From Desulfobacterales bacterium (GTDB lineage: Bacteria; Desulfobacterota; Desulfobacteria; Desulfobacterales; JAHDSC01), in assembly GCA_016931455.1 (NCBI GenBank), contig JAFGES010000066.1, positions 1-33,132 of the forward strand: DNA of 33,132 nucleotides, given 5' to 3'. The notes below the pieces were generated by a model. That model was not told the DNA's origin. It saw only the letters and a program-made list of their open reading frames with translations, and did not search any database. Shown in pieces: positions 1 to 9,464 of the stretch (position 1 is its first letter; each line of letters opens with the position of its first letter). A program made the position numbers and the translations under genes.

Positions 1-357
1 AACCAATTGTTTGGCAGAAGGCTATGACTTTTTTTATATTACACTCCAGCGTGTTTCATTTTTTGTTGTGCCCTGCCGGGCATGGGGTTATTAACAAAAG
101 ATGAATGTCTGTCAAGCCGGAACCTTAAAAGAATCTCAAAGTATTTTATTAAACAAGCGTTTGAATAAATTTGGATTTTTACATTTACCAGCCGTTGATT
201 GTGGCTGAACAACTCGTATCTTCAAGCGATTTGATTCAAAAAAATGTTTACAAAATCAGCATAGTCATATATGGAGAACGTCATGGGCTAATAAAAAAAT
301 TGTTTTTATAAATTATTTATCATATGCTAAAGAAGTAATACATTCAAAGGGATTCTT
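1..357. other. Intergenic region without a recognisable gene
   Basis: No convincing coding frame, tRNA or structured RNA is visible on either strand. The stretch is AT-rich with scattered poly-A and poly-T. The only compact hairpin is TGCCC/GGGCA at 69-82, which has no T-tract on its 3' side in either direction. The right end carries the promoter-like hexamers and the ribosome binding site of the gene that starts at 358. Confidence 0.6.
300..328 (+). promoter_or_regulatory. Candidate sigma-70 promoter for the gene at 358
   Basis: TTGTTT (300-305) and TATGCT (323-328) are separated by exactly 17 nt, and each matches four of six consensus bases. They lie about 30 nt upstream of the start codon. 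The ribosome binding site AAAGGGA follows at 346-352, 5 nt before the ATG. The region is very AT-rich, so a chance match is possible. Confidence 0.35.
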
Positions 358-1629
358 ATGGGAAAAAACAATTTGTCAAAATCCGCTTCAAAGAAAAAAG
401 GTACATCCAAAAAAAAGGATGAAACAAAAAAGGCAAAAGCCCAAAAAAAAAATGCAGCTCTAAAAAAGGAAGCTGCGAAAGTTGAGATTGCTGCAAAAAC
501 CAAAGAAGCAGTAAATGTCGGCCCCCCGAAAAATACTCCTGAAATAAAAAAAGATGTCTCTGTGGAGGAACCGATTGTCGAAAAAACTGATCAGACCATC
601 AAAACTGAAAAAATCGTTGAATCCGCACCTAAAGCCAAAAAAGAGGTGGCATCTACTGAAAAAGAAGCGAAAATAGAGGTAGAACCACCTGCTGAGACCA
701 CCTCAAAACCAATTGCCGCAACGGAGCCTGATTCTGAAAAAGAATCACCCAAAACTATACCACCGGCTAAAAAAGAAGTTAAGCCTCGAAAAGAGGATGT
801 AAAAACTTCAGAATCTCCTAAGCAAGAAGTTAAAGACCGTCAAGAGGCGGAACAAGGTTTGAGTTCAGCTATAGATGAAATTAAACCTCAAAAAAAAGAT
901 ATTAAAAAAGATATTAAAAATTCGGGGTCTACATGTGTGTCGAGTTTAAAAGAAAAAGCATCGAAATCCAAGTTAGAAATGCCTTATGATACATTTTGCG
1001 AAATGAAAGGTTCTGATTCTATGGGAAAACCAATGAAATATTCTATTGCCGCATTTATGATTATTGCTGTCCTTATTATCGGTGCCAGTTTAGCAAACAT
1101 GGGGGACTACTATATTAAAGCCAAAGATGGATCGATCGAAATCTGGCGTGGTAAATTTTCTCCTATGAGTAAAGAACTCTTGATGACGCTTCCGGGAGTG
1201 GAAATTCAGGAACCTATTAAGGCTGTCTACTCTAAAGAAGAAATTACTCCGTTCGCTTTTAAATATTATATTGAAAAGGCTGATGCCTTATTGGATGAAC
1301 CTGGTATCCCGGATTTCGAAAAAATTGAGTCATACCTCAGAGAAGCATTGTCATACTCAGATGTAGGGGGACCCCTTAATCCCGCAAATTTACGCTTAGC
1401 AAGCCTGCAATTGATGGGGTTCTTGTACAAAGCGGATTTAGCGGCAAACAAAGGAACGCTCGCCGATCTTGAAACAGCCATGGGTTATCTTGAGGAAGCC
1501 GCTTTGCTTCATGTTGATGAGAAACAGGCTGAATTAGTCATCCGTAAAGTAGAAACAATTGATAAACTGATTGAAGCTTTTAAATCACAAGAAGGACATG
1601 GCCCTATCACAACAACCCATGCTGAATAA
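358..1629 (+). CDS. Unrecognised Lys/Glu-rich single-pass membrane protein with helical C-terminal domain
   Basis: I do not recognise this 423-residue protein. Residues 1 to about 205 are low-complexity and rich in Lys, Glu, Ala and Pro, with no predicted globular core, much like the rod segments of TolA or TonB. One hydrophobic helix lies at about 228-247 (YSIAAFMIIAVLIIGASLAN). The C-terminal part begins with YYIKAKDGSIEIWRGKF and continues as helices (about 285-410) that look like degenerate TPR hairpins. With no signal peptide, the charged arm would be cytoplasmic and the helical domain periplasmic; this topology is inferred. The ATG at 358 has a good ribosome binding site. A terminator follows, so the gene is probably monocistronic. 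It could be an envelope scaffold; no function is claimed. Confidence 0.85.
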   Translation: MGKNNLSKSASKKKGTSKKKDETKKAKAQKKNAALKKEAAKVEIAAKTKEAVNVGPPKNTPEIKKDVSVEEPIVEKTDQTIKTEKIVESAPKAKKEVASTEKEAKIEVEPPAETTSKPIAATEPDSEKESPKTIPPAKKEVKPRKEDVKTSESPKQEVKDRQEAEQGLSSAIDEIKPQKKDIKKDIKNSGSTCVSSLKEKASKSKLEMPYDTFCEMKGSDSMGKPMKYSIAAFMIIAVLIIGASLANMGDYYIKAKDGSIEIWRGKFSPMSKELLMTLPGVEIQEPIKAVYSKEEITPFAFKYYIEKADALLDEPGIPDFEKIESYLREALSYSDVGGPLNPANLRLASLQLMGFLYKADLAANKGTLADLETAMGYLEEAALLHVDEKQAELVIRKVETIDKLIEAFKSQEGHGPITTTHAE

Positions 1630-1651
1630 GCAAGCCTTACACTCTTAACGT

Positions 1652-1700
1652 AAAAGCGAATTACAGGTTTCTGCAAACGGAGTCTGAATTCGCTTTTTTT
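1652..1700 (+). terminator. Rho-independent terminator after the first gene
   Basis: AAAAGCGAATT (1652-1662) pairs perfectly with AATTCGCTTTT (1687-1697), and the T-tract runs to 1700. The 24-nt loop is long but contains a possible inner GTTT/AAAC pairing. It separates the first gene from the ABC importer operon. Confidence 0.65.
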
Positions 1701-1740
1701 ATGATTGAAACAAACCCGATTGTTTAGGCCGATAACTTTT

Positions 1741-3876
1741 ATGACCGTTCGACGCGTATTGATTCTGGTACCCACGCTTCTCCTTCTGATTTTATTGCAG
1801 TCCTATTTCTGGGTCCCTACGTATGAACAACAAACACGGGGCAATCCCAACCGCCTCAATGAATATATTGCCGGATCAATTGGTGATGCCGGTCTGCTGA
1901 ATCCTATCCTTTCGGCCGATTCGGCTAGTAGCGATATAGAATCCATGGTCTTTGAAGGTCTCATTGATCGGGATGAAGAATTGCGTTTCAGAGGGCGCCT
2001 GGTCACCTCCTGGGAAATTTACGAAGAAGCCTTCTTTTTTATCAACGAATCCGCAAAAATTCCGGGGTTAGGTGTATCTGACCCCCAAACGGTAGTCGAT
2101 TTTATCAAAAAAGCTCAGAAAACCGAAACAATTGACATACCTAATCTACAAGATACGCTGGCCAATATTGTCTCAATTCAAGTGCTTCCGCCTCATGAGT
2201 TTTCAATCACCCGTAAAGTGCAAGATCCAAAAGATAAATCCGAAAACACAACTATAGAAATCAATGTTGCCGCCCCTGCCGAAATAAAGCTGACGCTTAA
2301 ACATGTCGACCAAAATCTTTTTGAAAACCTTGCTCAACTACTGGGCAAAGATTATTTTAATTCTTTTTCGGGCACAAAATACCTGAGCTTCCATCCGCAA
2401 GTAGAAACAAAAAAAATGGATACCTATGCTCGGGAAATCATTCCTGCGACCAAACACAATCCCATATTATTATTTCATCTACGACCCAACGTAAAGTTTC
2501 ATGATGGTCATGTATTTGACGCCTATGATGTCAAGTTTACCTACGAATCAATCATAAATCCAAAAAATCTTTCGCCGCGAATTGCAGACTACGAACCTGT
2601 AAAAGATGTCGAAGTATTAGACCCGCAAACAGTCAAAATTGTTTATAAAAGACTTTATTCCCCTGCTATCGGCACCTGGAGCATTGGAATCTTACCCGAA
2701 CACCTTCTTAACTCTCTTGCGCTTAAAAAAGAAGCCCATCACCATGGCGTGGATGCCGGCACATTTACCATGCGCCAAAGCAGCTTCAACCGAAACCCCA
2801 TCGGTTGCGGACCTTTTAAATTCAATCAATGGAAATCAGACCAGTATATCGCTTTAGACCGTTTTGATGATTACTGGGAAGGCCCGCCGAACTACAACCG
2901 TTATGTTTACCGGATTATACCGGACCTACTGACCCAGGAGATGGAATTTTATGCCGGAACCATAGACAGTTATAATGTTCAACCCCACCAAGTCGGACGT
3001 TTGAGCACCGATCCCCGCTTCCAAAATTTTTCCGGCACATCCTTTGGCTATACCTATATCGGATATAATATGCGACGTGAACCTTTTGACGATATTCGTA
3101 TCCGTAAGGCTTTAAGCATGGCGATTGATGTAGACAAAATTATTGATTACGTGCTTTACGGTCAAGGGGAACGAATCACCGGTCCTTTTATCAAACAAAC
3201 CGATTATTATAACCATAATATTCAGCCGATTGCGTATGATCCTAAGGGAGCGTTAAAACTGTTGGCAAAAGCCGGTTGGAACCGCAATAGAGCCGGATGG
3301 CTCGAAAAAAATGGAAAGAAGTTCCAGTTCACCCTTATTACCAATAGCGGAAATGATCTTCGAAAAGCGATCCTGGCTGTTGCACAGGATGCTTGGAAAA
3401 AAATCGGCATCGATGTCCGAACGGATCTTCTGGAATGGTCCGTATTCATTCAGGAGCGTGTCGACAAGGCTGACTTTGATGCACTTATTCTTGGGTGGCA
3501 AATGGGAATTGAGCCCGATCTTTTTCAGATATGGCATTCAAGCCAGACAAATCCTTATCAGTTGAATTTTGTAGGATTTAAAAACGAAGAAGCCGATGAT
3601 CTAATCGTCAAAATCAGGCAGGAATACAATCATGATAAACAGGTCCGATACTGTCACCAGCTACATGAAATCATTGCCGGACAACAACCCTACACGTTTC
3701 TCTATGTAGGAAAATGGACATCGATTCTGGATAAGCGGATTGTAATCAAGGAAATAGATTCAAACGGCCATCTTTACTATCAAAAAATAAAACCAACCCT
3801 GACCGGCAGTTATTCGTTTCATTTCAACAAATGGATTAAGCTTCCGGAAGCGCCGCATTTTATGGATGAAGGTTAG
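1741..3876 (+). CDS. Membrane-anchored peptide ABC transporter substrate-binding protein (SBP family 5)
   Basis: This is the periplasmic binding component of a Dpp/Opp/nickel-type importer. A hydrophobic N-terminus (residues 5-23) has no lipobox cysteine, so the protein is either anchored by this helix or cleaved by signal peptidase I. Family hallmarks are the N-terminal LNPILSAD-type segment (about 53-60), FHLRPNVKFHDGHVFDAYDV (about 245-264) and the later RIRKALSMAIDVDKI stretch. About 145 residues (roughly 96-240) are inserted between the usual LVTSWEI strand and the FHLR strand, making the 711-residue protein much longer than the usual 500-550. An in-frame TTG at 1705 would add 12 residues but sits at the terminator T-tract with no ribosome binding site, so the ATG at 1741 is preferred. 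First gene of a five-gene operon. The ligand is unknown. Confidence 0.9.
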   Translation: MTVRRVLILVPTLLLLILLQSYFWVPTYEQQTRGNPNRLNEYIAGSIGDAGLLNPILSADSASSDIESMVFEGLIDRDEELRFRGRLVTSWEIYEEAFFFINESAKIPGLGVSDPQTVVDFIKKAQKTETIDIPNLQDTLANIVSIQVLPPHEFSITRKVQDPKDKSENTTIEINVAAPAEIKLTLKHVDQNLFENLAQLLGKDYFNSFSGTKYLSFHPQVETKKMDTYAREIIPATKHNPILLFHLRPNVKFHDGHVFDAYDVKFTYESIINPKNLSPRIADYEPVKDVEVLDPQTVKIVYKRLYSPAIGTWSIGILPEHLLNSLALKKEAHHHGVDAGTFTMRQSSFNRNPIGCGPFKFNQWKSDQYIALDRFDDYWEGPPNYNRYVYRIIPDLLTQEMEFYAGTIDSYNVQPHQVGRLSTDPRFQNFSGTSFGYTYIGYNMRREPFDDIRIRKALSMAIDVDKIIDYVLYGQGERITGPFIKQTDYYNHNIQPIAYDPKGALKLLAKAGWNRNRAGWLEKNGKKFQFTLITNSGNDLRKAILAVAQDAWKKIGIDVRTDLLEWSVFIQERVDKADFDALILGWQMGIEPDLFQIWHSSQTNPYQLNFVGFKNEEADDLIVKIRQEYNHDKQVRYCHQLHEIIAGQQPYTFLYVGKWTSILDKRIVIKEIDSNGHLYYQKIKPTLTGSYSFHFNKWIKLPEAPHFMDEG

Positions 3877-3884
3877 ACAAAGTT

Positions 3885-4844
3885 ATGTTAGCGTTTATCA
3901 GCCGTAGTATCATTCAAAAGATCATTACACTCTTTTTTGTCTCGGTTGTCTCCTTTTTGATCATTCATCTGGCTCCCGGCAAACCTAGCCAAGTCGATCC
4001 TTTAAATCCGAAATTCACTCCCGAAGTTGTTGAACGTTTTCGCAAAGAGTTTCATCTGGATAAACCGCTCCACGTTCAGTATCTCTACTTTTATCGGGAT
4101 CTTTTTACCGGTCAAACGGTCTCCTGGAAGGATAATCAATCGGTTCTTAATAAAATATGGGAACGGTTTCTCAATAGTTTGCCGCTTTTCATCGTCGGTA
4201 CAATTCTAACCTGGACCCTTTCTTTTCCGATCGGAATACGCTCAGCAATCTTCAGAGGACATATTTACGATCGCAGTACAACATTTTTTTCTTACTTAAT
4301 GATTTCAATTCCAGGCTTCTTTTTTGCTTATATCCTAATTATTTTCGTGGTGACCCGTTTTCATGTACCTGTAATCGGCATGGAAACCTTCGGGTTGGGT
4401 GATGCCCCGATCCCCCATGTACTCATGGACAGAATCTGGCACTTGCTGCTTCCATCCATCTTAGGCGCCACCGGGGGAATCGCTGTTCTCTCCAGGTATG
4501 TTCGCAGTCAGATGCTCGAGGTCGAAGGCCAAGAATATATCCGGACGGCTAAAGCAAAGGGCTTGCCGCCGGAGCTGGTCCATTATAAACATGCCCTGCG
4601 TAATGCATTGCTGCCTTTTGTAACCATGTTCGGTTTGATTCTACCCGGTTTAATCGGTGGATCGGTTATCATCGAATCCATTTTTTCTTGGCCGGGTATG
4701 GGACGAATGGCCTATGAAGCCATCTTGGCCAGAGATTATCCGGTAATTCTGACGGTTAATTTTGTTTCCGCAGTGCTGGTACTGGTCGGCACTTTTATAT
4801 CCGACATCCTTTACCTTGTTGTGGACCCGAGGATTCGTCTATAA
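3885..4844 (+). CDS. Peptide-type ABC transporter permease, DppB/OppB-like
   Basis: First inner-membrane permease of the importer (319 residues). It has an N-terminal helix (about 12-30), a periplasmic segment, then a block of membrane helices. The conserved cytoplasmic EAA loop that contacts the ATPases is visible as YIRTAKAKGLPPELVHYKHALRN. The C-terminal SWPGMGRMAYEAI and VDPRIRL segments are typical of DppB proteins. It begins 8 nt after the binding-protein stop, with GAAGGT upstream as a ribosome binding site, and its stop overlaps the next start by one base (TAATG), indicating translational coupling. Confidence 0.95.
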   Translation: MLAFISRSIIQKIITLFFVSVVSFLIIHLAPGKPSQVDPLNPKFTPEVVERFRKEFHLDKPLHVQYLYFYRDLFTGQTVSWKDNQSVLNKIWERFLNSLPLFIVGTILTWTLSFPIGIRSAIFRGHIYDRSTTFFSYLMISIPGFFFAYILIIFVVTRFHVPVIGMETFGLGDAPIPHVLMDRIWHLLLPSILGATGGIAVLSRYVRSQMLEVEGQEYIRTAKAKGLPPELVHYKHALRNALLPFVTMFGLILPGLIGGSVIIESIFSWPGMGRMAYEAILARDYPVILTVNFVSAVLVLVGTFISDILYLVVDPRIRL

Positions 4845-5833
4845 TGAATTTGGAAAAAAAAACATCCCAACCGGATTTTCAACTTGAACGTCCCATGGCC
4901 CCCAAAAGCAGCCAAATAAAGGAATTCTGGCTGGTCTTTAGTAATAACCGGCTTGCCATTGGGGGAATGATTATTTTTATCCTTTTTTTCTGCAGCGCAC
5001 TGTTGGGCCTTTTTTTGACGTCCGGCCCGGATCCGATTTTTGATCCCGCCCAGATTCGTCTTCAAGAAAAATTACGTCCCCCGCTTGCAAAAGCGAATCT
5101 TGATACCTTACGACCGGAGGAAGTCCCCCGAATGGGTATTTATTTTTTCGGAACCGATGATCTGGGCCGTGATGTTTTTGCCCGTATGCTTCAGGGAGCC
5201 TGGGTTTCGCTGACGGTCGGATTTGTGGCGGTCGGTATCGCCATATTAATCGGAATATTCATGGGGGGAATTGCCGGCTATTTTGGTCAGCATTACCTTG
5301 GAGCAGTATCAATTGACACTTTGATCATGCGAATCGTAGATATCATGCTGTGTTTCCCGAGTTTCTTTCTGATACTGACTGTTGTCGCACTTTTACCGGC
5401 CAGCATCTACAATATTATGATCGTTATCGGGCTGACCAGTTGGATGGGAACCACGCGTTTTGTCCGTGCCGAATTTCTTTCATTAAGGGAACAGGACTTC
5501 GTGGTAGCGGCGAGAGCGCTGGGCGTCAACAATTTTCGCATTATCTTTCGCCACATGATGCCCAATGCAATCGCACCCGTTTTGGTGTCCGCCACGATCG
5601 GAATTGCGACTGCAATCTTAACCGAAGCCGGCTTAAGTTTTCTCGGATTCGGGGTACCTCCGCCGCATGCCACTTGGGGTAATATCCTTTCAGACGGCAA
5701 ACGTTTTATTTTTGATGCACCGTGGCTAACATTCATACCGGGTATTGCAATCTTAATCGTCGTGCTTTCCTTTAATCTATTCGGCGAAGGATTAAGAGAT
5801 AGTTTAAATCCCAAACTGCGGCAAAGGCGTTAA
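4844..5833 (+). CDS. Peptide-type ABC transporter permease, DppC/OppC-like
   Basis: Second permease of the importer (329 residues), expected to pair with the DppB-like subunit. An N-terminal helix at about 38-60 is followed by a long periplasmic loop containing YFFGTDDLGRDVFARML, the signature of this subfamily. The EAA loop is FVVAARALGVNNFRIIFRHM, and the C-terminal GLSFLGFGVPPPHATWG stretch is also characteristic. The ATG shares one base with the preceding stop codon. Confidence 0.95.
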   Translation: MNLEKKTSQPDFQLERPMAPKSSQIKEFWLVFSNNRLAIGGMIIFILFFCSALLGLFLTSGPDPIFDPAQIRLQEKLRPPLAKANLDTLRPEEVPRMGIYFFGTDDLGRDVFARMLQGAWVSLTVGFVAVGIAILIGIFMGGIAGYFGQHYLGAVSIDTLIMRIVDIMLCFPSFFLILTVVALLPASIYNIMIVIGLTSWMGTTRFVRAEFLSLREQDFVVAARALGVNNFRIIFRHMMPNAIAPVLVSATIGIATAILTEAGLSFLGFGVPPPHATWGNILSDGKRFIFDAPWLTFIPGIAILIVVLSFNLFGEGLRDSLNPKLRQRR

Positions 5834-5848
5834 ATAGAGAAATGAATC

Positions 5849-6841
5849 ATGGCAAACAAAACCGACCTCATTTCCGTCAATAAATTAAAGGTCAATTTCC
5901 GCAATAACACAGAAATTGCCCGTGCCGTAGATGGTGTCAGCTACACCGTCCGCCGAGAGGAAACCGTATGTTTGGTCGGCGAGTCCGGATGCGGAAAAAC
6001 AGTCTCGGCCCTGAGTATTCTGGGGCTAATCGATAGCCCACCCGGAGAAATTGTCAGCGGCGAAATCCTGTTTGCGGGAAAAAATCTTTTGAAGTTAGGT
6101 GAACAAGAACTGCAACGTATCCGCGGTAATCATATCTCCATGGTTTTTCAGGAACCCCTGACCTCTTTAAATCCGGTCTTTACTATCGGCGACCAAATTA
6201 CAGAGGCTATTAGGATTCATAAAGTTATTGCCCCAGACGAATTATACGAACGCTGTATTCAACTATTAAAAGATGTAGGCATTACCGCCCCTCAAGAGCG
6301 TTTTAATGATTATCCCCACCAACTCAGCGGTGGACAAAGACAGCGTGTGATGATCGCTATGGCACTGGCTTGCGACCCTGAACTGATGATCGCCGACGAG
6401 CCGACAACGGCTTTGGACGTAACCGTACAAGCACAGATTTTGCAACTGCTTAAATCACTTCAAAGGTCACGTTCAATGTCCGTTCTCTATATCACTCATG
6501 ATCTCGGAGTGGTAGCAAACATTGCCGATCGAGTTTACGTGATGTATGCCGGTATAATTGTGGAACAAGCGTATACATATCAGCTCTTTCATCATCCCCG
6601 GCATCCTTACACACAGGGCTTACTGGCATCTTTACCTAATCTGTCGAAGCGAGGTCAAAGACTTTACAGTATTCCCGGAACTGTTCCGAACCCGGCTCAC
6701 AAACCTCCCGGCTGTCCTTTCCACCCCCGCTGCCCTTTTGCTATTGACAACTGCCGGATTCAATGTCCGGAAATGTGTAACTACGGCAATGAACACCTTG
6801 CGCGGTGTCCCGTTCTATATGAAAAAAACCCGGATATATGA
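5849..6841 (+). CDS. Peptide ABC transporter ATP-binding protein, DppD/OppD-like
   Basis: One of two ATPases powering the importer (330 residues). The Walker A motif GESGCGKT is at 44-51. The signature LSGGQRQRV and Walker B with [11 protein letters not shown] follow in the middle of the protein, then the switch His in YITHDLG. The C-terminal oligopeptide-transporter extension carries the Cys-rich segment [15 protein letters not shown], which in DppD-type proteins is associated with an iron-sulfur cluster. It starts 15 nt after the permease stop. Its stop overlaps the next start as ATGA. Confidence 0.96.
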   Translation: MANKTDLISVNKLKVNFRNNTEIARAVDGVSYTVRREETVCLVGESGCGKTVSALSILGLIDSPPGEIVSGEILFAGKNLLKLGEQELQRIRGNHISMVFQEPLTSLNPVFTIGDQITEAIRIHKVIAPDELYERCIQLLKDVGITAPQERFNDYPHQLSGGQRQRVMIAMALACDPELMIADEPTTALDVTVQAQILQLLKSLQRSRSMSVLYITHDLGVVANIADRVYVMYAGIIVEQAYTYQLFHHPRHPYTQGLLASLPNLSKRGQRLYSIPGTVPNPAHKPPGCPFHPRCPFAIDNCRIQCPEMCNYGNEHLARCPVLYEKNPDI

Positions 6842-7857
6842 GCTTTACAAATTTAAAAATGAAATCTATCCATACGCATAATCCCGTCATTTTGAAAGTT
6901 GAAGGGTTGAAAAAATATTTTCCCCTGCGCAGAGGTTTTTTCCAGAGACTCGCCGGTAAAGTCAGGGCCGTTGACGGTGTAAGTTTTGAGATTGAACAAG
7001 GAAAAACCTTGGGGTTGGTCGGTGAAAGTGGATGCGGAAAATCAACGGTTGCAAGACTGATCCTTAAACTTTTAGAATCCGATGAAGGAAAAATCTTCTA
7101 CCAGGGGCAGGATATTCAAACTTTCTCTGAAAAAAAAATGAAGCCGCTTCGAAAAAAAATGCAAATCATCTTTCAAGACCCATTCGGCTCTCTCAACCCC
7201 CGAATGACCATCGGTCAGACTATCGAAGAAGGTCTTCGGATTTTGGGAATTCAAAACCGTCAACAACGAAAAGCACGTCTTCAAAAACTTCTGGAAATGG
7301 TGGGCATGTCGGCCCATAGCGCAGACCGATACCCGCATGAATTCAGCGGAGGCCAACGTCAGCGCATCGGCATCGCCCGTGCCTTAAGTGTAGAGCCCGA
7401 CTTGATCATATGTGATGAACCCATATCCGCCTTGGATGTTTCGATTCAAGCCCAAATCATTAACCTTTTAAATGACTTGCAGGATAAGTTAGGACTCAGC
7501 TATCTTTTCATCTCCCATGACCTCAATGTAGTGGGATACTTAAGCCACAAAGTGGCTGTCATGTATCAGGGACAAATTATGGAGTATGCACCGGCCGACC
7601 GGATCTTTGAGAATCCGCAACATCCTTATACCTTAGCTTTACTTGCAGCCATTCCCAATATACGGATAAATCAAAAAAAAGACAAAGAAAACAAATTAAA
7701 AGTTTTAGGCGGCGAACCTCCCGACCCCCTGAACCCGTCACCTGGGTGTAAATTTCAGACCCGATGCCCGTTTGCCGAATCACACTGCCGAAAAAATGAA
7801 ATCTGCTTAAAGGAAATCAGCAAAGAACATTTTATCCGATGCTCGAGAGCATTATAG
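6838..7857 (+). CDS. Peptide ABC transporter ATP-binding protein, DppF/OppF-like
   Basis: Second ATPase of the importer (339 residues), expected to dimerise with the DppD-like subunit. It shows the N-terminal LKKYFPLRRGFFQR segment typical of OppF, Walker A GESGCGKST at 62-70, signature FSGGQRQRIGIARAL, Walker B IICDEPISALD and switch LFISHDL. The C-terminal extension again contains clustered cysteines (GCKFQTRCPFAESHC). The 4-nt ATGA overlap with the upstream gene supports the start; an in-frame ATG 21 nt later is an alternative. The stop codon lies 3 nt from the stop of the convergent hydantoinase gene, and no terminator fits between them. Confidence 0.96.
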   Translation: MSFTNLKMKSIHTHNPVILKVEGLKKYFPLRRGFFQRLAGKVRAVDGVSFEIEQGKTLGLVGESGCGKSTVARLILKLLESDEGKIFYQGQDIQTFSEKKMKPLRKKMQIIFQDPFGSLNPRMTIGQTIEEGLRILGIQNRQQRKARLQKLLEMVGMSAHSADRYPHEFSGGQRQRIGIARALSVEPDLIICDEPISALDVSIQAQIINLLNDLQDKLGLSYLFISHDLNVVGYLSHKVAVMYQGQIMEYAPADRIFENPQHPYTLALLAAIPNIRINQKKDKENKLKVLGGEPPDPLNPSPGCKFQTRCPFAESHCRKNEICLKEISKEHFIRCSRAL

Positions 7858-7860
7858 CGC

Positions 7861-9429
7861 TCAATCTTTTACTCCGCCATAGCCACCACCGCCGGGAGTC
7901 TCAATCCGAAGCACATCATTTTCTTTCAGATTGACATGAAACTTACCAGGTTTCTCTTCACGCTTTTCATGTCGTATTAAAATATTTTTGCCTGTTTGAC
8001 CCGGACGGCCGCCAAAAAGTCCATAGGGTAGATTTTTCCGCCTCTCAGAGAGCACCGTAACTTCAGCATCCGACAAAAATTTTATTTCTCTTACAATTCC
8101 ATCTCCACCGTTAAAAAGACCTTTTCCCCCGGAGCCTCTGCGAATAGAATATTCAGTTACCATTAATGGATAACCATATTCCAATGCTTCAATTGGGGTA
8201 TTTAATGTATTGGTCATATGAGAGTGAACTGCGGATTCACCCGGATTCTCCGCTGTTGCGCCCATGCCCCCGGCAATCGTTTCATAATAGGCAAACGCAA
8301 TGCCCTTGCGCTGATCGATACCTCCAATTGCAATATTATTCATCGTCCCCTGGCCGGCTGCAGGAACCCGTGACGGTATTGCCTGTGAAAAAGCCCCTAA
8401 GACAACATCAACGATTCTCTGGGAAGTCTCGACATTTCCGCCGGCAACCGCAGCAGGAAACTGAGCGTCAACTATGGATCCAGGTAGGGTTTTGATCCGT
8501 ATCGGCTTAAAGCAACCGGCATTGGTTGGTATATCCTCTTCAACAAATGATCTAATAACATACAAAACAGCAGAAAGGGTGATAGCATAAACGGCATTTA
8601 CACTACCGATGACCTGTAGATCCGACTCGGTGAAATCAATGATGATATTATCACCGTTAACCGTAATACAGACCTTAATTTTAATATTTTCGTTCCCATG
8701 ACCATCATCTTCAAGAAAATCTTCAAACTCATATCGGCCGTCCGGAATTTCAAGAATTGTTTTTCTGGTTATTTTTTCGGAATAGTCAATTAAAAATTGG
8801 GCATAATAATCAACGCATTCACGGCCATATTTACCGATTAACGCCTTGATGCGTTGAGTCCCTGTTATATTGGCCATGATTTGTGCTGAAAAATCACCCT
8901 GCCTTTCAAACGGTGTTCTGACATTGTTTAAAATAAATTTCATTATCTGTTCATCAATTCGGCCCTGTTTTAAAATTTTTAAAGGGGGAATAATAATACC
9001 TTCTTGAAAAATCGATGATGAAAGAGGCATGGAACCTGAACTCATACCACCAACATCGGCATGATGGGCCCGGTTTGCCACATAAAAAAGCGGCGCATCT
9101 ATGCCGTAAGAAACTGATGAAACAATCGTGATGTCCGGAAGATGCGTACCGCCCTTAAAGGGATCGTTCAATATTACCATATCCCCCTCGGCAAAAGTAA
9201 AAGCTTCTATTGCAGCCTTTACGGAAAGCGGCATCGAACCCAAATGAACCGGAATATGGGCTGCCTGTGCAATCATATCACCGCTGCGGTCAAAAACCGC
9301 ACACGAAAAATCTCTTCTTTCTTTTATATTTGGTGAAAACGCTGTTCTATTAAGAGTAACCCCCATTTCTTCAGCTATGGAAGAAAACCGGTTTTTAAAT
9401 ATCTCAAGCAAGACGGGATTTACATTCAT
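7861..9429 (-). CDS. hyuB: Hydantoinase B / N-methylhydantoinase (5-oxoprolinase-type) beta subunit
   Basis: A 522-residue HyuB-family protein. It partners HyuA in ATP-dependent opening of cyclic amides such as hydantoins, N-methylhydantoin or 5-oxoproline; related pairs carboxylate ketones, so the substrate cannot be read from sequence. Family motifs include [57 protein letters not shown] and the C-terminal glycine-rich [10 protein letters not shown]. It starts 35 nt after hyuA, with AAGAGA upstream of the ATG as a weak ribosome binding site, so the two are almost certainly cotranscribed. It converges on the peptide importer operon with a 3-nt gap. Confidence 0.93.
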   Translation of the reverse strand: MNVNPVLLEIFKNRFSSIAEEMGVTLNRTAFSPNIKERRDFSCAVFDRSGDMIAQAAHIPVHLGSMPLSVKAAIEAFTFAEGDMVILNDPFKGGTHLPDITIVSSVSYGIDAPLFYVANRAHHADVGGMSSGSMPLSSSIFQEGIIIPPLKILKQGRIDEQIMKFILNNVRTPFERQGDFSAQIMANITGTQRIKALIGKYGRECVDYYAQFLIDYSEKITRKTILEIPDGRYEFEDFLEDDGHGNENIKIKVCITVNGDNIIIDFTESDLQVIGSVNAVYAITLSAVLYVIRSFVEEDIPTNAGCFKPIRIKTLPGSIVDAQFPAAVAGGNVETSQRIVDVVLGAFSQAIPSRVPAAGQGTMNNIAIGGIDQRKGIAFAYYETIAGGMGATAENPGESAVHSHMTNTLNTPIEALEYGYPLMVTEYSIRRGSGGKGLFNGGDGIVREIKFLSDAEVTVLSERRKNLPYGLFGGRPGQTGKNILIRHEKREEKPGKFHVNLKENDVLRIETPGGGGYGGVKD

Positions 9430-9464
9430 AAAATTTCTCTTTCAACAATTCTGCGAAACGGAGA

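Noticed and set aside
69-82. Short GC hairpin near the left edge as a terminator
   Set aside because: The stem has five pairs and no T-tract on its 3' side in either orientation.
5407-5814. 135-residue open frame antisense to the DppC-like permease
   Set aside because: It mirrors the codons of a strongly supported permease and shows no domain or start signal.
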